Source: Roseateles hydrophilus (GTDB lineage Bacteria; Pseudomonadota; Gammaproteobacteria; Burkholderiales; Burkholderiaceae_C). From it: a DNA stretch of 64,000 nt. Below the pieces are notes generated by a model, which saw nothing but the letters and a program-made list of their open reading frames with translations, did not search any database and had not been told where the DNA came from. Below are positions 44,201 through 52,018 of this stretch, piece by piece (the first letter of the stretch is position 1; every line of letters starts with the position of its first letter). The stretch covers positions 1 through 64,000 of the forward strand of contig NZ_JAPPUY010000005.1 in NCBI RefSeq assembly GCF_026712245.1. Direction: 5' to 3'. A program made the translations under genes and the position numbers.

Positions 44201-45765
44201 TCGACGAGCGGGACTGCCAGGACCGACGTCTCCACAAATGGGCTCGATGGCGGCCGAACAGTCGCCACCACGGGGAACTCTGGCACTTCGATGCCGCGGG
44301 TCCGGAGCATGTTGCGCGCTCGCACCAGCAGACGGAACCAGCTGGCGGCCATGTGGAACCGTGCGCGACTGTCGTTCTCTGCCTGGAGCGTCAGCCGGTG
44401 GATGATGTTTGCAGCCCCGGCTGTCAGTGACCCTGCCGTCTCGAGTGTGTCGTCTTCATCGCCCGCTTTTGGTTTTGACCGAATGGCATTGCCAACCAAG
44501 CCCCACTCTGTCGCAAATGACTCAGGATCAGCCGCGCAGAGCAGTCGCGCAAGCACATTGCCGTGGCGTGCCCAGCTTCGAAGCAGCCGGTAAAGCGTGG
44601 GGACCTGGCGCCGGTCATCGTCGGTTGCGCGTTCATGGATCGACTGCCAGAAAGCCGGCAGCCTTTCGAGGCGACCTTGCTGGCGCGGGCGGTCCGACCG
44701 CCCCCGGCCTACAGGCCCGGCGCGGTGCATCGGGGCCAGCAGCACGTCACCGCTCAACGGAATCTTGTCTTTGACCAACGCGCTGGGCATCACCTTCAAG
44801 CCGATGTCGGCGTGCAGGGCGGCCAAGGCTGCTTGAAGCCGGCGCAGGCTGCTGTCGAAGTCGAACGTCGAGTGGAGGCCGACAGCGCCGCCCCCGGCGT
44901 CACGGTGACCCAGCATGGCGTCGAGATCCGCCGCGGCACATCCCCGCTCCAGCAGGTGGGTCCGGAGAAACGCCCGCGCAAAGTTGGCCGGCCATGGAAA
45001 TCCGAGATCGGCGAGCTCTTTCTCGACCCATGCGACTGACACCTCGACGGGAACATCGCTCTCGTCCAGCCGGAACATGGTGCGGACCCTGGCCGGCGCG
45101 GACTGCCACTGTTCGTAACGGGTCAGCCGCGTCACCAGAGCAATCTGGTGAGATTGCAGGATGCGCAGCTGCCGGACCAGCAGCGGCGGCACTGCCACGA
45201 GCCGAGCTCGCTGGTTGTAGAACGATTCCTTGTCCGCAAGCCCGACGAACACGTCATCGGTCGGGGGTAGGCCAGCCTTGGCACGTACCCGATCGCTCTG
45301 TTCAACGGCCCGCAGCAGAGCCACCGGCGAGCGCAAGGCGCGCATGGCGGTGCACAAGCCTTGATAAACGATGGTCAGAAGAAGCACATGGGTGTGGTGC
45401 TTGCGCAAGGCGGAGCGGCGCTCGAGTGCGACCGGCTCGCTCACTTTGGCCTGCAAGGTTTTGACCAATCTACCCACGTCGTCAATCGTCGGCACAAAGG
45501 CGGCGCCGACGCGAGCGGTGGCCAGAGCCGGTGTTTGCCAAGGCCAAGTGTTCGGAAGCTGCACGGCCGGCCGGCGCGAATCAATGAGGTGATTCAGGAG
45601 GCGCTCCTTCGCTACTCGTGCCGGCGACGGGTGGGCGACCGTCGTTTGCTGCGGCCAGCACGCCCAGACCGGCCGAGTGCATGGCCTGCACCCAGACCTC
45701 GGCGAGTCGTGCCAGTGTGTGCTGCGTGTAGTACAGCCGAGCCTGGCTCGCGCCAGCCGAATCAC
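41215..45765 (-). CDS. Giant tyrosine recombinase (about 1,450-1,516 residues)
   Basis: A very large protein with a tyrosine-recombinase catalytic core in its middle. Numbered from ATG 45765: Arg1009 in LRPGEAYGLRLRDV (box I), a Lys near 1042 in QLKSSNARRRIPL, His1112 and Arg1114 in YHARHSLSTW (box II), His near 1178 and Tyr1188 in GHVGPAVTHMHYIH. The Arg-to-Tyr spacing is normal. About 1,000 residues precede and 330 follow the core; neither part matches a family I know. Ordinary integrases have 300-450 residues. The true start is unclear: the frame overlaps the upstream gene by 185 bp, and a ribosome-site-like AAGGAG lies near 45600 before a CTG. The C-terminus abuts IS3 debris. Confidence 0.8.
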   Translation of the reverse strand: MIRLARARLGCTTRSTHWHDSPRSGCRPCTRPVWACWPQQTTVAHPSPARVAKERLLNHLIDSRRPAVQLPNTWPWQTPALATARVGAAFVPTIDDVGRLVKTLQAKVSEPVALERRSALRKHHTHVLLLTIVYQGLCTAMRALRSPVALLRAVEQSDRVRAKAGLPPTDDVFVGLADKESFYNQRARLVAVPPLLVRQLRILQSHQIALVTRLTRYEQWQSAPARVRTMFRLDESDVPVEVSVAWVEKELADLGFPWPANFARAFLRTHLLERGCAAADLDAMLGHRDAGGGAVGLHSTFDFDSSLRRLQAALAALHADIGLKVMPSALVKDKIPLSGDVLLAPMHRAGPVGRGRSDRPRQQGRLERLPAFWQSIHERATDDDRRQVPTLYRLLRSWARHGNVLARLLCAADPESFATEWGLVGNAIRSKPKAGDEDDTLETAGSLTAGAANIIHRLTLQAENDSRARFHMAASWFRLLVRARNMLRTRGIEVPEFPVVATVRPPSSPFVETSVLAVPLVDGWRTALLNWTNRALSQARDWRASESKHAEDGSLGKAAMPMPAPPSELAAEGWATALVMSAVLNGMLLDLTQLIMLLRRFSTPGGRDLPVSGPYRRAHLDFHVAAGGSMDRQTHRWWFDPLSELIWLNAPPMPRELRLGDLHRWLRRIALMAFEGSVAMPFEPQSFSDLIRCAEVWWLTRASRTVVASQRRQIDASSILTDRWARLVGARRLAAPACHDSQANAQLASGRTELEDAAPGSGKRRRRRSAAISTDSPLSALALVRSARDPAVDQSSAWDPEPGDAELLATLSVAHPWIERVARSLMAVAETAPPWDLGGLRELPGSTDAVRINTLVDFAMWLANPAGGGFTGPPLVRTFTAAAQSLAVHGELGEDSGPLQLEVIARILREIDDLPMSAGSTPRSVRQAMRKLAEFLQFEVEVLELLDADERAELDGDEQQSHADACVISFEEYAQIQRALDEGLYAGLARGDRTLGRLLLTLCFRLALRPGEAYGLRLRDVQADAVYVLPYGHHQLKSSNARRRIPLDLLMPGDERERLQRFVRTRLDRGASPDDLLLSQPASGPAHRQRVDRWVHRVMRDVTLDPSVRLYHARHSLSTWSDLALRAVDHPEVLRFFADLPQTSAFLGQGNQLAASLFGSIQAALGRTSFALARLVGHVGPAVTHMHYIHGDDLVRAAVVEREAGRLDKTTWMQLTGLARSTTFALLKGGGFHGLMDHARRAAGWRTQAIPLLGAKPVGSSGGGLEEAAAAATAGQIGPKVEASTPPTRSASTGPSSSEWIAISRVCEISAIVATGKRTAEQAAALFGLETPRVEALMTSLKRWLPEVAQPGKRATEEATKGLVTLALSAETSMAVQRAEVAARARALHDPVSLRSDLEFLIACYDRRDRDFHVRDSESLRRLVYAASALGFQPASTQLIVRALDPSKEEPRLPSWTRTGDLGPFDSCQIRCVGVRSAAKADSYAKWLGLMPVTAAQEGCGSAFATFAALAITSLV

Positions 45766-47815
45766 AACTCAGGAGCCAAGCCAGCGTGCGGTCGCCGGTG
45801 ACGGCTTCGACATGTGCCGGCATGAGGTCCTGCAGCAGCCGGCTGGACCAGCGCTCATGGCCGGCCGGCAGCGAGCAGCCGTTGATTGAGTTCAGGAAGT
45901 CGGTGATCCGCCTTTCGGTCAGGCTGACGCCTGAGCGCTGCGCCGAAGTCGATGGCGGTGCGGCGTCATCGAAGCTTCGGAACAGCCTGATGCCAGTAGG
46001 ACGATCGAAGGCTTCATCTGCCCCCACTCCCTCGATCGTTGGCATGGCGGGCCACGGTTCGCGCTGACTGGCTTCCAGGCCTTTGGGCAAGCTGCTCTGG
46101 TGGTATTTCCAGAGCAAGCGTCCCGTCTCGGCGGCCGGAATCAGAAGGTTTCGTACGGTCTGCTTTGGGCGTCCTTCGACAACCTCGGCGTCGGTGCCTG
46201 CCAAGTTGGGCTGAATCGCTGGCACGAGGAAGGCTACCGCTTCCACGGGCGCTGGCCACAGATTTGGGTTGCCCACTGCCATCGGGCGACCGTGCTGGTC
46301 GAGTGGCCGGCCGGTGGCGTTCGCTGGCTGCTTCTCTGGCCGGACCAGCAGCACCGGTGCATCAATTTGCAGGTCCAGCGCCTCTTCCAGTGAGAGCACC
46401 GGCGTGTCGCTCCATCCCTGTAGCCGCACGCTCGCGGCATCTGCGGACGACGGCTGGATTGCCGCCAGCCGGAGCTTTGAGAGAACGGCTGGCGACTGCC
46501 CCAAACACAGGGTCAGCAGTGCCAGCAGCGCGTCTTCGGCGTCGTGATGACCTCGGACAGGTGCGGCCAGCGCAGCTTCGGCGCGTGCCAGGCCGTGGCG
46601 CGCGACGCGGTCCGCGTCTGGCGCGGCCAGGTATCGGAGGTCGAATGGAGTGACGGTGGCTGCCATGGCGGCCCGCATGGCGCGCCACTTTTGGCCTGAC
46701 AGAAGCGCATCAATCTCGCGTACTGGCACCAGGGGTAAACGAACTGGTGCGTCATCGTCCCTCGCGATTCCTCCCCCCGTTGCCGCCTCTCCGCCGGCTG
46801 GCGTGCCGCTCGGCGATGGCGACGGGCTCGATTGACCTTTCGGTGTCTTTCCGGCGGCCGGCGGCATTTGGCCGTCGGGGTCAGAGTTGCCTCCGGGCGC
46901 CTCCTCACGTTGCCCGAGACTCTTTCGACGGCCAGCGGGCTGGCCGTCGATCACCATGGCAGACCAGTAATTGAAATAGGCGTCAAGCGCAGCGGGATAT
47001 GTGCGGCGCCTGTCCTCCTCAGCTGGCCCGAATCCCTGGTGGCCTAGGTTGGAGTCTGTGGGGGTGACGACTTTTACCCATTGACTCACTTGCCCGACGA
47101 ACTCCTTCGGATCGCTGCTTTGACCGAGGGACCGCAGCAAAGGCGCCTGTTTCACCTGGCTCAGCCAGCGCACCGTGCGGCATGCGCGATGGGACTCGAT
47201 AGGAAAGGAGCTGAACTCTCTGCGCGAGTCAGGTAGCCAGTCCAGATACTCATCGACTGTGGAACCCGATGCCCATCTGTAGTCGATTGACGCCGCGGTT
47301 AGCATCGCCTGGAGGTGATCGAAGCAATGGGACAGGGCGACCTGCGCCGAATCATCGCGGGTGCGGTAGGGGTGACGGACGACTAAAACGGAGACTAACG
47401 GTGCGACATCTATGCCGTGTCCGAGCAATGGGTGCCTGTTAACGCTGTCTAAGCTCAAGCGTCGCTTCTGGTCTAGGTATCTGTGGTTGCTGCCGAGGGC
47501 ACGCCTAACCTTTGCCCAATCTGTCAGCAGCGCGATCCAAGCCGGTAATTCGCCTATCCAGGCCTGCTTTGTCCAGGTCGCAGCATTTGAGAATACCGGC
47601 GTGGCGAACAGTTCAGCTACGCGTTGGAGCGCGGGTCCATGGACAGCTAGCGTCGGCAGTAAACCAAGGGAAAACGCCAGCCTGTCGAAACAGGCGCCAT
47701 CGTGACCTAGGCCGACGAATCCATTCCGTACCGCTTGAAAGTTCTTCGACGCCCGTGGCGTAGTCCAAGAAACTGCACGAGGGCTTCGGGATTCGGAACT
47801 TGGCGATCCCTTCAT
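45581..47815 (-). CDS. 744-residue partner protein with degenerate recombinase features
   Basis: An unrecognised protein in operon with the giant recombinase. A low-complexity Ser/Pro/Gly linker near residues 310-360 divides two parts. In the C-terminal part, DALLALLTLCLGQSPAVLSK has the shape of recombinase box I without its usual Arg, and ARLYYTQHTLARLAEVWVQA resembles the end of a tyrosine-recombinase domain; box II HxxR is not seen. It may be a catalytically dead or reduced recombinase that helps DNA binding. This is inference. It starts 5 bp after the stop of the 204-residue gene and overlaps the next frame. Confidence 0.65.
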   Translation of the reverse strand: MKGSPSSESRSPRAVSWTTPRASKNFQAVRNGFVGLGHDGACFDRLAFSLGLLPTLAVHGPALQRVAELFATPVFSNAATWTKQAWIGELPAWIALLTDWAKVRRALGSNHRYLDQKRRLSLDSVNRHPLLGHGIDVAPLVSVLVVRHPYRTRDDSAQVALSHCFDHLQAMLTAASIDYRWASGSTVDEYLDWLPDSRREFSSFPIESHRACRTVRWLSQVKQAPLLRSLGQSSDPKEFVGQVSQWVKVVTPTDSNLGHQGFGPAEEDRRRTYPAALDAYFNYWSAMVIDGQPAGRRKSLGQREEAPGGNSDPDGQMPPAAGKTPKGQSSPSPSPSGTPAGGEAATGGGIARDDDAPVRLPLVPVREIDALLSGQKWRAMRAAMAATVTPFDLRYLAAPDADRVARHGLARAEAALAAPVRGHHDAEDALLALLTLCLGQSPAVLSKLRLAAIQPSSADAASVRLQGWSDTPVLSLEEALDLQIDAPVLLVRPEKQPANATGRPLDQHGRPMAVGNPNLWPAPVEAVAFLVPAIQPNLAGTDAEVVEGRPKQTVRNLLIPAAETGRLLWKYHQSSLPKGLEASQREPWPAMPTIEGVGADEAFDRPTGIRLFRSFDDAAPPSTSAQRSGVSLTERRITDFLNSINGCSLPAGHERWSSRLLQDLMPAHVEAVTGDRTLAWLLSCDSAGASQARLYYTQHTLARLAEVWVQAMHSAGLGVLAAANDGRPPVAGTSSEGAPPESPH

Positions 47816-47820
47816 GACAC

Positions 47821-48435
47821 TTATCTTGGCTGGCGTTTGGCCGCTGGCTGCGATGCCGCGAGGTCGCCGCTGCTGTTTGAATTGCGATCCTTGAAAACGG
47901 GCATCCCGGTGGACTCGGCGTCGTTGAGAATGGCTTGAACGAAGGTATCCGAAATATCCGATGCACAGGCGGCGATGGCAGCCGCGTGCACTGCGGCGAT
48001 CTGTAGCCAGCGTCGATCACTCAGACGTGCGTCTACAAGAATGACGGTGATCCGGGTGGTCGAGGGAAGAGCTTGGCGAAGTGCAGGCAGCAGGTGGCCC
48101 CCGCAGACAACCAGAAAGTGTCGATCTTCGGCGTGCCCTCGCTCGACGCACCACATTGGTGAAGCGCTCAGAACAATATCGAGGTTCTCACGCGTCCAGC
48201 ATGTGAAGTCGATGAGGCCTCCACTCGCGAGGTCAAGGCGAACATCACGGGCTTGGAGCACCGGGTGTGGGCCACGAATATCAGCAAGCCTCACCGATGC
48301 AAGCGACAGGCGCGCATCACTGCCGAGCTGGACGCGTCCGGAGGCGCGTGTGCGTGATGTGGCAGCCTGTCCTTCAGCGCTGGTTCGGCCACTCGATGTG
48401 GCAGGCTCAGGTAGCTCGTCTCGCCCAATGGTCAT
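47821..48435 (-). CDS. ParB-like small protein, first gene of the recombinase operon
   Basis: A 204-residue protein. The middle (RLSLASVRLADIRGPHPVLQ, then FTCWTRENLDIVLS, then HFLVVCGGHLLPALRQAL and ITVILVDARLSD) has the strand and loop order of a ParB/sulfiredoxin-like N-terminal domain (a 'V-GGHRR-AL' type box). I cannot confirm this without a profile search. ATG 48435 is chosen because GAAGGTGACAAG precedes it; an upstream frame reaches 48483. The operon starts about 140 bp from the tRNA fragment and runs away from it. Confidence 0.5.
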   Translation of the reverse strand: MTIGRDELPEPATSSGRTSAEGQAATSRTRASGRVQLGSDARLSLASVRLADIRGPHPVLQARDVRLDLASGGLIDFTCWTRENLDIVLSASPMWCVERGHAEDRHFLVVCGGHLLPALRQALPSTTRITVILVDARLSDRRWLQIAAVHAAAIAACASDISDTFVQAILNDAESTGMPVFKDRNSNSSGDLAASQPAAKRQPR

Positions 48436-48572
48436 CTTGTCACCTTCGTGTGGGCTGGCCCGTGAGGGTTCAGTCTGGCACAATCGGCGTCAATCGGACA
48501 GGGGGCTCCGTTCATGATTTTGGCGAGACTGCCCATGTAGTGCCGCTCAGCGCCGATTAACGTGAAGCAACA

Positions 48573-48633
48573 TCGGTAGCTACTTTCGGGCTCATAACCA
48601 AGGTCGTCGGTTCAAATCCGGCCCCCGCAACCA
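48573..48633 (+). pseudogene. 3' fragment of initiator tRNA-Met: likely attachment site
   Basis: TCGGGCTCATAACC, then AAGGTCGTCGGTTCAAATCC and GGCCCCCGCAACCA match the anticodon loop (CAT), T-arm, acceptor strand and CCA of a tRNA-fMet gene. Two or three bases of the anticodon stem are missing. The 5' half has decayed and no acceptor 5' strand (CGCGGGG) is present, so it cannot fold as a tRNA. Integrative elements commonly leave such 3' ends at their far border. The orientation puts the element to the left. Confidence 0.75.
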
Positions 48634-48661
48634 AAAAATACCAAGTCCGACAAGGACTTAG

Positions 48662-48686
48662 CAAAGCCCGCCAAGTGCGGGCTTTG
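48662..48686 (+). terminator. Hairpin terminator after the tRNA fragment
   Basis: CAAAGCCCGC-caagt-GCGGGCTTTG is a perfect 10-bp stem 28 bp after the CCA, as found behind tRNA genes. Confidence 0.7.
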
Positions 48687-48765
48687 TCGCGTCTGGGCCT
48701 TCGTGCCCATCCTGTGCCCACTTTGTGCCCGGCCCGTGCCCCCTGATTTGTCGGGCAGGAAAAAC

Positions 48766-48879
48766 GACCATTGGGCTTGTGCCCACGCGATGACCATTGG
48801 GTCAATTTCCGACCGTTGGGTCGCGGGACCAACGGTCATCGCTTGCTCTGACCATTGGGCAACTTTGGAGACCATTGGG
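48766..48879 (+). repeat. GACCATTGGG repeat array with a long hairpin
   Basis: GACCATTGGG occurs at 48766, 48792, 48850 and 48870. A variant, GACCGTTGGG, lies at 48811, and its inverse (CCAACGGTC) about 10 bp further on forms a 9-bp stem with it. Five direct copies within 114 bp suggest a protein-binding array such as recombinase arm sites or iterons. Confidence 0.6.
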
Positions 48880-49267
48880 TGAAGTTGGGCACGGAGCGCT
48901 GGTCCACCGGGCCGCTTGTCTGGGCAAACCTTGGGCACGGCATGGGCACGAGCTGGGTTGACTGTGCGGTGGCGACCATTGTTCAAGGCCTGCCCTGCAG
49001 CGGAGACCGTCATCGGCGTTCAGCCACCGAGTTCACGCTGTCTTGCATGAAGCAGACGCCGACGCACCAGGCCAGCTGACGGGTTCAACGACCGGTGTCA
49101 AGAGTGCTACGGTCGCTCACCCAGGCTGCCCGCCGCAGTCGTCGAAGGTCTGCTGCTTGAAGGGTTGGAATGGCGCTCCCGACCCGAAGCGGTCAGCGTC
49201 CTACTAATTCGGGATCGCCTGAATGACGCCGGGCCGCTGCGACTCAAGCTTGCTGCGACGCTAGCCG
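48880..49267. other. No recognised gene
   Basis: Accessory DNA between the repeat array and the abortive-infection gene. A plus-strand frame around 49120-49300 has plausible codon use (VVEGLLLEGLEWRSRPEAVS) but no clear start or family. Confidence 0.3.
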
Positions 49268-50086
49268 TCATCGTGAGCGCCTCGCCCACGACTCCAGGAT
49301 GAACAAGGTGACCGTATGGGCTGAATGGATGGCCAGGCGCGCATGTCTAGGCTCAAGCTTGTACTGCTTCTTTCCAGCTCCGTGAGCTGAGCTGGCATGT
49401 GTGCGCAGCGCACCGATCCCGTCGACCACGGCAAAGAGGCCGGTAAGGATGACCTGAAGATCCTGATCTTCGACGGCGCCAGGATCAAAGCCAAGGTCTT
49501 TCCGTACGACGGTCCAAATGGGCTTCAGATCCAACTTGGCCGGCATCTCGAGGCCGCGCTCAGCGATATAGACCTTGCAAACGCTCTCCAGAATGTTGCT
49601 CGCTGCGGAAACCGCTTCTCTTGGGTTCTGATCGACGTTTGCCAGCGCGCGGGTGAACTCCTGATCCAGCGCCGGAATGTCCCGCTCCTTGATGAAGTCC
49701 TCAAGTGCCCGAGTTGGCGTACCTAGTGTGCCGGTGATCAATCCTCCGCGCACGTACTGAAGGTCGTACCGAGCAAGCGCTTTGAGGATCTTCTGCTGTT
49801 CAGGCGTTTCTTTCGCTGGTGGGAAGTCGTCGAATGGGCTGCCAGAGGGCGGCTCTTCCTCCATGTAAGCCTCGATCAGCCTACCGAGCACCTGGAGCGG
49901 TTGAACAGACTCGTCGAGGTTGATTCTGCGTATCCATTCTTGGGACTTCACCCATTTACTACCTTCGGGCGGATCGCCGGGAGCACCTGCATACATGAAA
50001 AGGTTGTCGAGCGAGGCGTGGGTCTCTCGTTGCGAGATGACCTCCGCGCAAGCTGCTATTACGGGCGCTGGAATGGGACGACGCAT
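49268..50086 (-). CDS. Abortive-infection (Abi-C domain) family protein
   Basis: A 272-residue protein. The C-terminal ~120 residues resemble the Abi_C domain: AVSAASNILESVCKVYIAER, then DLKPIWTVVRKDLGF and VVDGIGALRTHASSAHGAGK, ending RHARLAIHSAHTVTLFILES. The N-terminal part (RRINLDESVQPLQVLGRLIE, then ARYDLQYVRGGLI) matches the common partner region of these proteins. They are linked to phage exclusion in accessory islands; the mechanism is not known. It stands alone on its strand beside integrase debris. Confidence 0.75.
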   Translation of the reverse strand: MRRPIPAPVIAACAEVISQRETHASLDNLFMYAGAPGDPPEGSKWVKSQEWIRRINLDESVQPLQVLGRLIEAYMEEEPPSGSPFDDFPPAKETPEQQKILKALARYDLQYVRGGLITGTLGTPTRALEDFIKERDIPALDQEFTRALANVDQNPREAVSAASNILESVCKVYIAERGLEMPAKLDLKPIWTVVRKDLGFDPGAVEDQDLQVILTGLFAVVDGIGALRTHASSAHGAGKKQYKLEPRHARLAIHSAHTVTLFILESWARRSR

Positions 50087-50194
50087 TTGCGGTGAGGCAC
50101 GATTGAGGGTAGACCGTCAGCGATTCTTACCCGGCGAATGAGTACACCGACACCTGTCACACGGCGAAGTCCATATTTGGCCGACAGCGTGCGG

Positions 50195-50411
50195 CCATCC
50201 AGGCGTCGAAAAGCTGACCCTTGGGCTTGACCCTGCCGACTACGGGACGCATTTAATGCGAAGGACAAAGGCGACGCTGATCTACCGGCGGACCAAGAAC
50301 CTGCGAGCCGTGCAGTTGCTGCTTGGGCACTCCAAGCTGGAGTCGACGGTCCGGTACCTTGGCATCGAAGTGGATGACGCACTCGAGATTTCAGAGCAGA
50401 CGGAAATCTGA
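50195..50411 (+). pseudogene. Tyrosine integrase, C-terminal fragment
   Basis: The frame ending at TGA 50411 encodes LDPADYGTHLMRRTKATLIY, then RRTKNLRAVQLLLGHSKLES and TVRYLGIEVDDALEI: box II (HxxR) and the catalytic Tyr of a phage-type integrase. No start and no N-terminal half remain. It marks an older integration event and probably the inner border of the accessory region. Confidence 0.8.
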
Positions 50412-50717
50412 GAGCGGCCACCTGGTGGCCGCCGTTTGCCAGAGGCTGATCGGCTCGCTGCAACGGCTGCTTCCGGGTACCGGGGCAGGTCGAGGCTCCC
50501 GGCAGCTCCCCGATTCTGGCTCCGGGACGCGAATGGCAGCGTTGTGCCCATTGCGGGCACCCAGTGAGCCGCCGCAGCCTCAGCAATGCTGAAAGCCAGT
50601 CCGCATGCGAAACGCAATTCCGCTTGCCGCACTGTGGAAATTTGTCACAGACTCCATTTACATTTTCTGATTGCCGCCGAGCCTGATTTTAGGTGGTTCC
50701 GGATCATTCGCCATCAA

Positions 50718-51728
50718 ATGAAGATTTCAAAAAATTCATTCAAAATTATTGAACGCCTTTTCTCTGCCATATTATTGGCATCAATGGGAATAAGCTCCGC
50801 CAACGCCAGTGAAGAACATCGAGGCAGCGCCATCTACAGTGCATCGATTTTGTTTGCCAAGACGACAGAATTTGATTTGCCTACCGGACCATCAAAAACG
50901 CTGGGTTTTGAGGCTGCTTCCGGCGGGGAGATTGCGCTAGCGTTTGGAAACGGAAGACTGTATAGCGCAAATTCTCTTTTTCACTCGACAATTGAATTTA
51001 ACCCCGCAACCGGAGTGTCGAGAAAATTGGAACTTGATACCGCCTCAGGTGGCGACATAGCCTTGGCATTCGGAAATGGCAAGCTCTACAGCGCATCGAC
51101 CCTGTTTGGTCGGACAGTGGAATTTGACCCATTGACAGGATTAACAAGGGTTCTGGGCCTTGTAACAGCCTTTGCGGGCAAGATTTCATTGGCTTTCGGA
51201 AACGGAAAGCTCTACAGTGCATCTACTCTGTTTGGAGAAACAGTGGAGTTTGATCTGGCTACTGGCGTATCAAGAAAACTCGATCTTGAGTTCGCCACTG
51301 GTGGTGCAATTTCCTTGGCATTCGGAAATGGGAAGCTCTACAGCGCCAAAACTCTTTTTAACTCGACGATAGAGTTTGACCCAGTAGCAGGCGCATCCAG
51401 AAGGCTGGATCTTGTCACTGCCTCATCTGGCGATATCGCCTTAGCCTTTGGAAATGGGAGGCTTTATAGTGCATCGACTCTATTCGCGAAGACGGTAGAG
51501 TTCGATCCAATCACAGGCTTGGCGCGGGAATTGCCTCTAGACACCGCGTCAGTTGGCGTGATTGCTTTGGCAGCAAGCCCGGTTCCCGAACCTGCCAAAG
51601 CACTGCATTTTATTCTGGGGCTAGTGTTTCTGGCGGGTCGTTTTGGCTGTAAATCGAGGGTGCTTAAGTTTTGGCGTCGCCACTCGCGTTTCCATACTCG
51701 ACTACTACCTATCCGGGCACCGTCGTAA
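50718..51728 (+). CDS. PEP-CTERM protein built of 42-residue tandem repeats
   Basis: A 336-residue exported protein. After the signal peptide (IIERLFSAILLASMGISSANA) come six tandem 42-residue repeats with consensus LYSASTLFxxTVEFDPxTG, then a variable RxLxLxTASxG stretch and IALAFGNGK. The sixth runs into a PEP-CTERM signal (PVPEPAKAL, a hydrophobic helix, then KFWRR). The repeat looks beta-rich, like a propeller blade, but I know no matching family. Base composition is much more AT-rich than the surroundings, a sign of transfer. ATG 50718 is chosen as the start of the signal peptide. Confidence 0.72.
   Translation: MKISKNSFKIIERLFSAILLASMGISSANASEEHRGSAIYSASILFAKTTEFDLPTGPSKTLGFEAASGGEIALAFGNGRLYSANSLFHSTIEFNPATGVSRKLELDTASGGDIALAFGNGKLYSASTLFGRTVEFDPLTGLTRVLGLVTAFAGKISLAFGNGKLYSASTLFGETVEFDLATGVSRKLDLEFATGGAISLAFGNGKLYSAKTLFNSTIEFDPVAGASRRLDLVTASSGDIALAFGNGRLYSASTLFAKTVEFDPITGLARELPLDTASVGVIALAASPVPEPAKALHFILGLVFLAGRFGCKSRVLKFWRRHSRFHTRLLPIRAPS
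50832..51587 (+). repeat. Six 126-bp coding repeats
   Basis: Repeat units begin at 50832, 50958, 51084, 51210, 51336 and 51462, each exactly 126 bp apart, with no indels. Each contains a TTTGGAAA(C/T)GG-like core (GGAAACGG/GGAAATGG). Confidence 0.85.
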
Positions 51729-52018
51729 GGAATCCTAGATCGAGCGCCCACTATTTATCAGCCTGCTTGGGTTATCCTTCGGAACGCACGTCAGCCTGTA
51801 CGGATAGAAATCTCGTGAAGATTCAGTTGGCCGAGAAGGCATAGCATCGGAAGATGTGGGCGGCAGGTATGTGCCCAAAGCTGACGATCGATGAAATCGA
51901 CTTTCTCGAATGGCTGCGGGACAGGGATCAGCGCAGTGCCGCACGGTGCGTGCGCGGGCTGCGCCGATGCCCACGCCTGCGCTGAATGGCGTGCGGTGCG
52001 CAGCCGCGCGGGGTGAAT
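51729..52018. other. Intergenic; one doubtful 43-codon frame
   Basis: ATG 51854 to TGA 51985 encodes CPKLTIDEIDFLEWLRDRDQ and a basic tail. It could be a gene scrap or chance. Nothing else is seen. Confidence 0.25.

Noticed and set aside
48541-48633. A functional tRNA-Met gene
   Set aside because: The 5' acceptor strand is absent and the anticodon stem is broken, so it cannot fold as a tRNA.
48557-49013. Minus-strand proteins with GAGFEPTTL-like text
   Set aside because: This is the well-known false translation of tRNA 3' ends; here it comes from the tRNA-fMet fragment.
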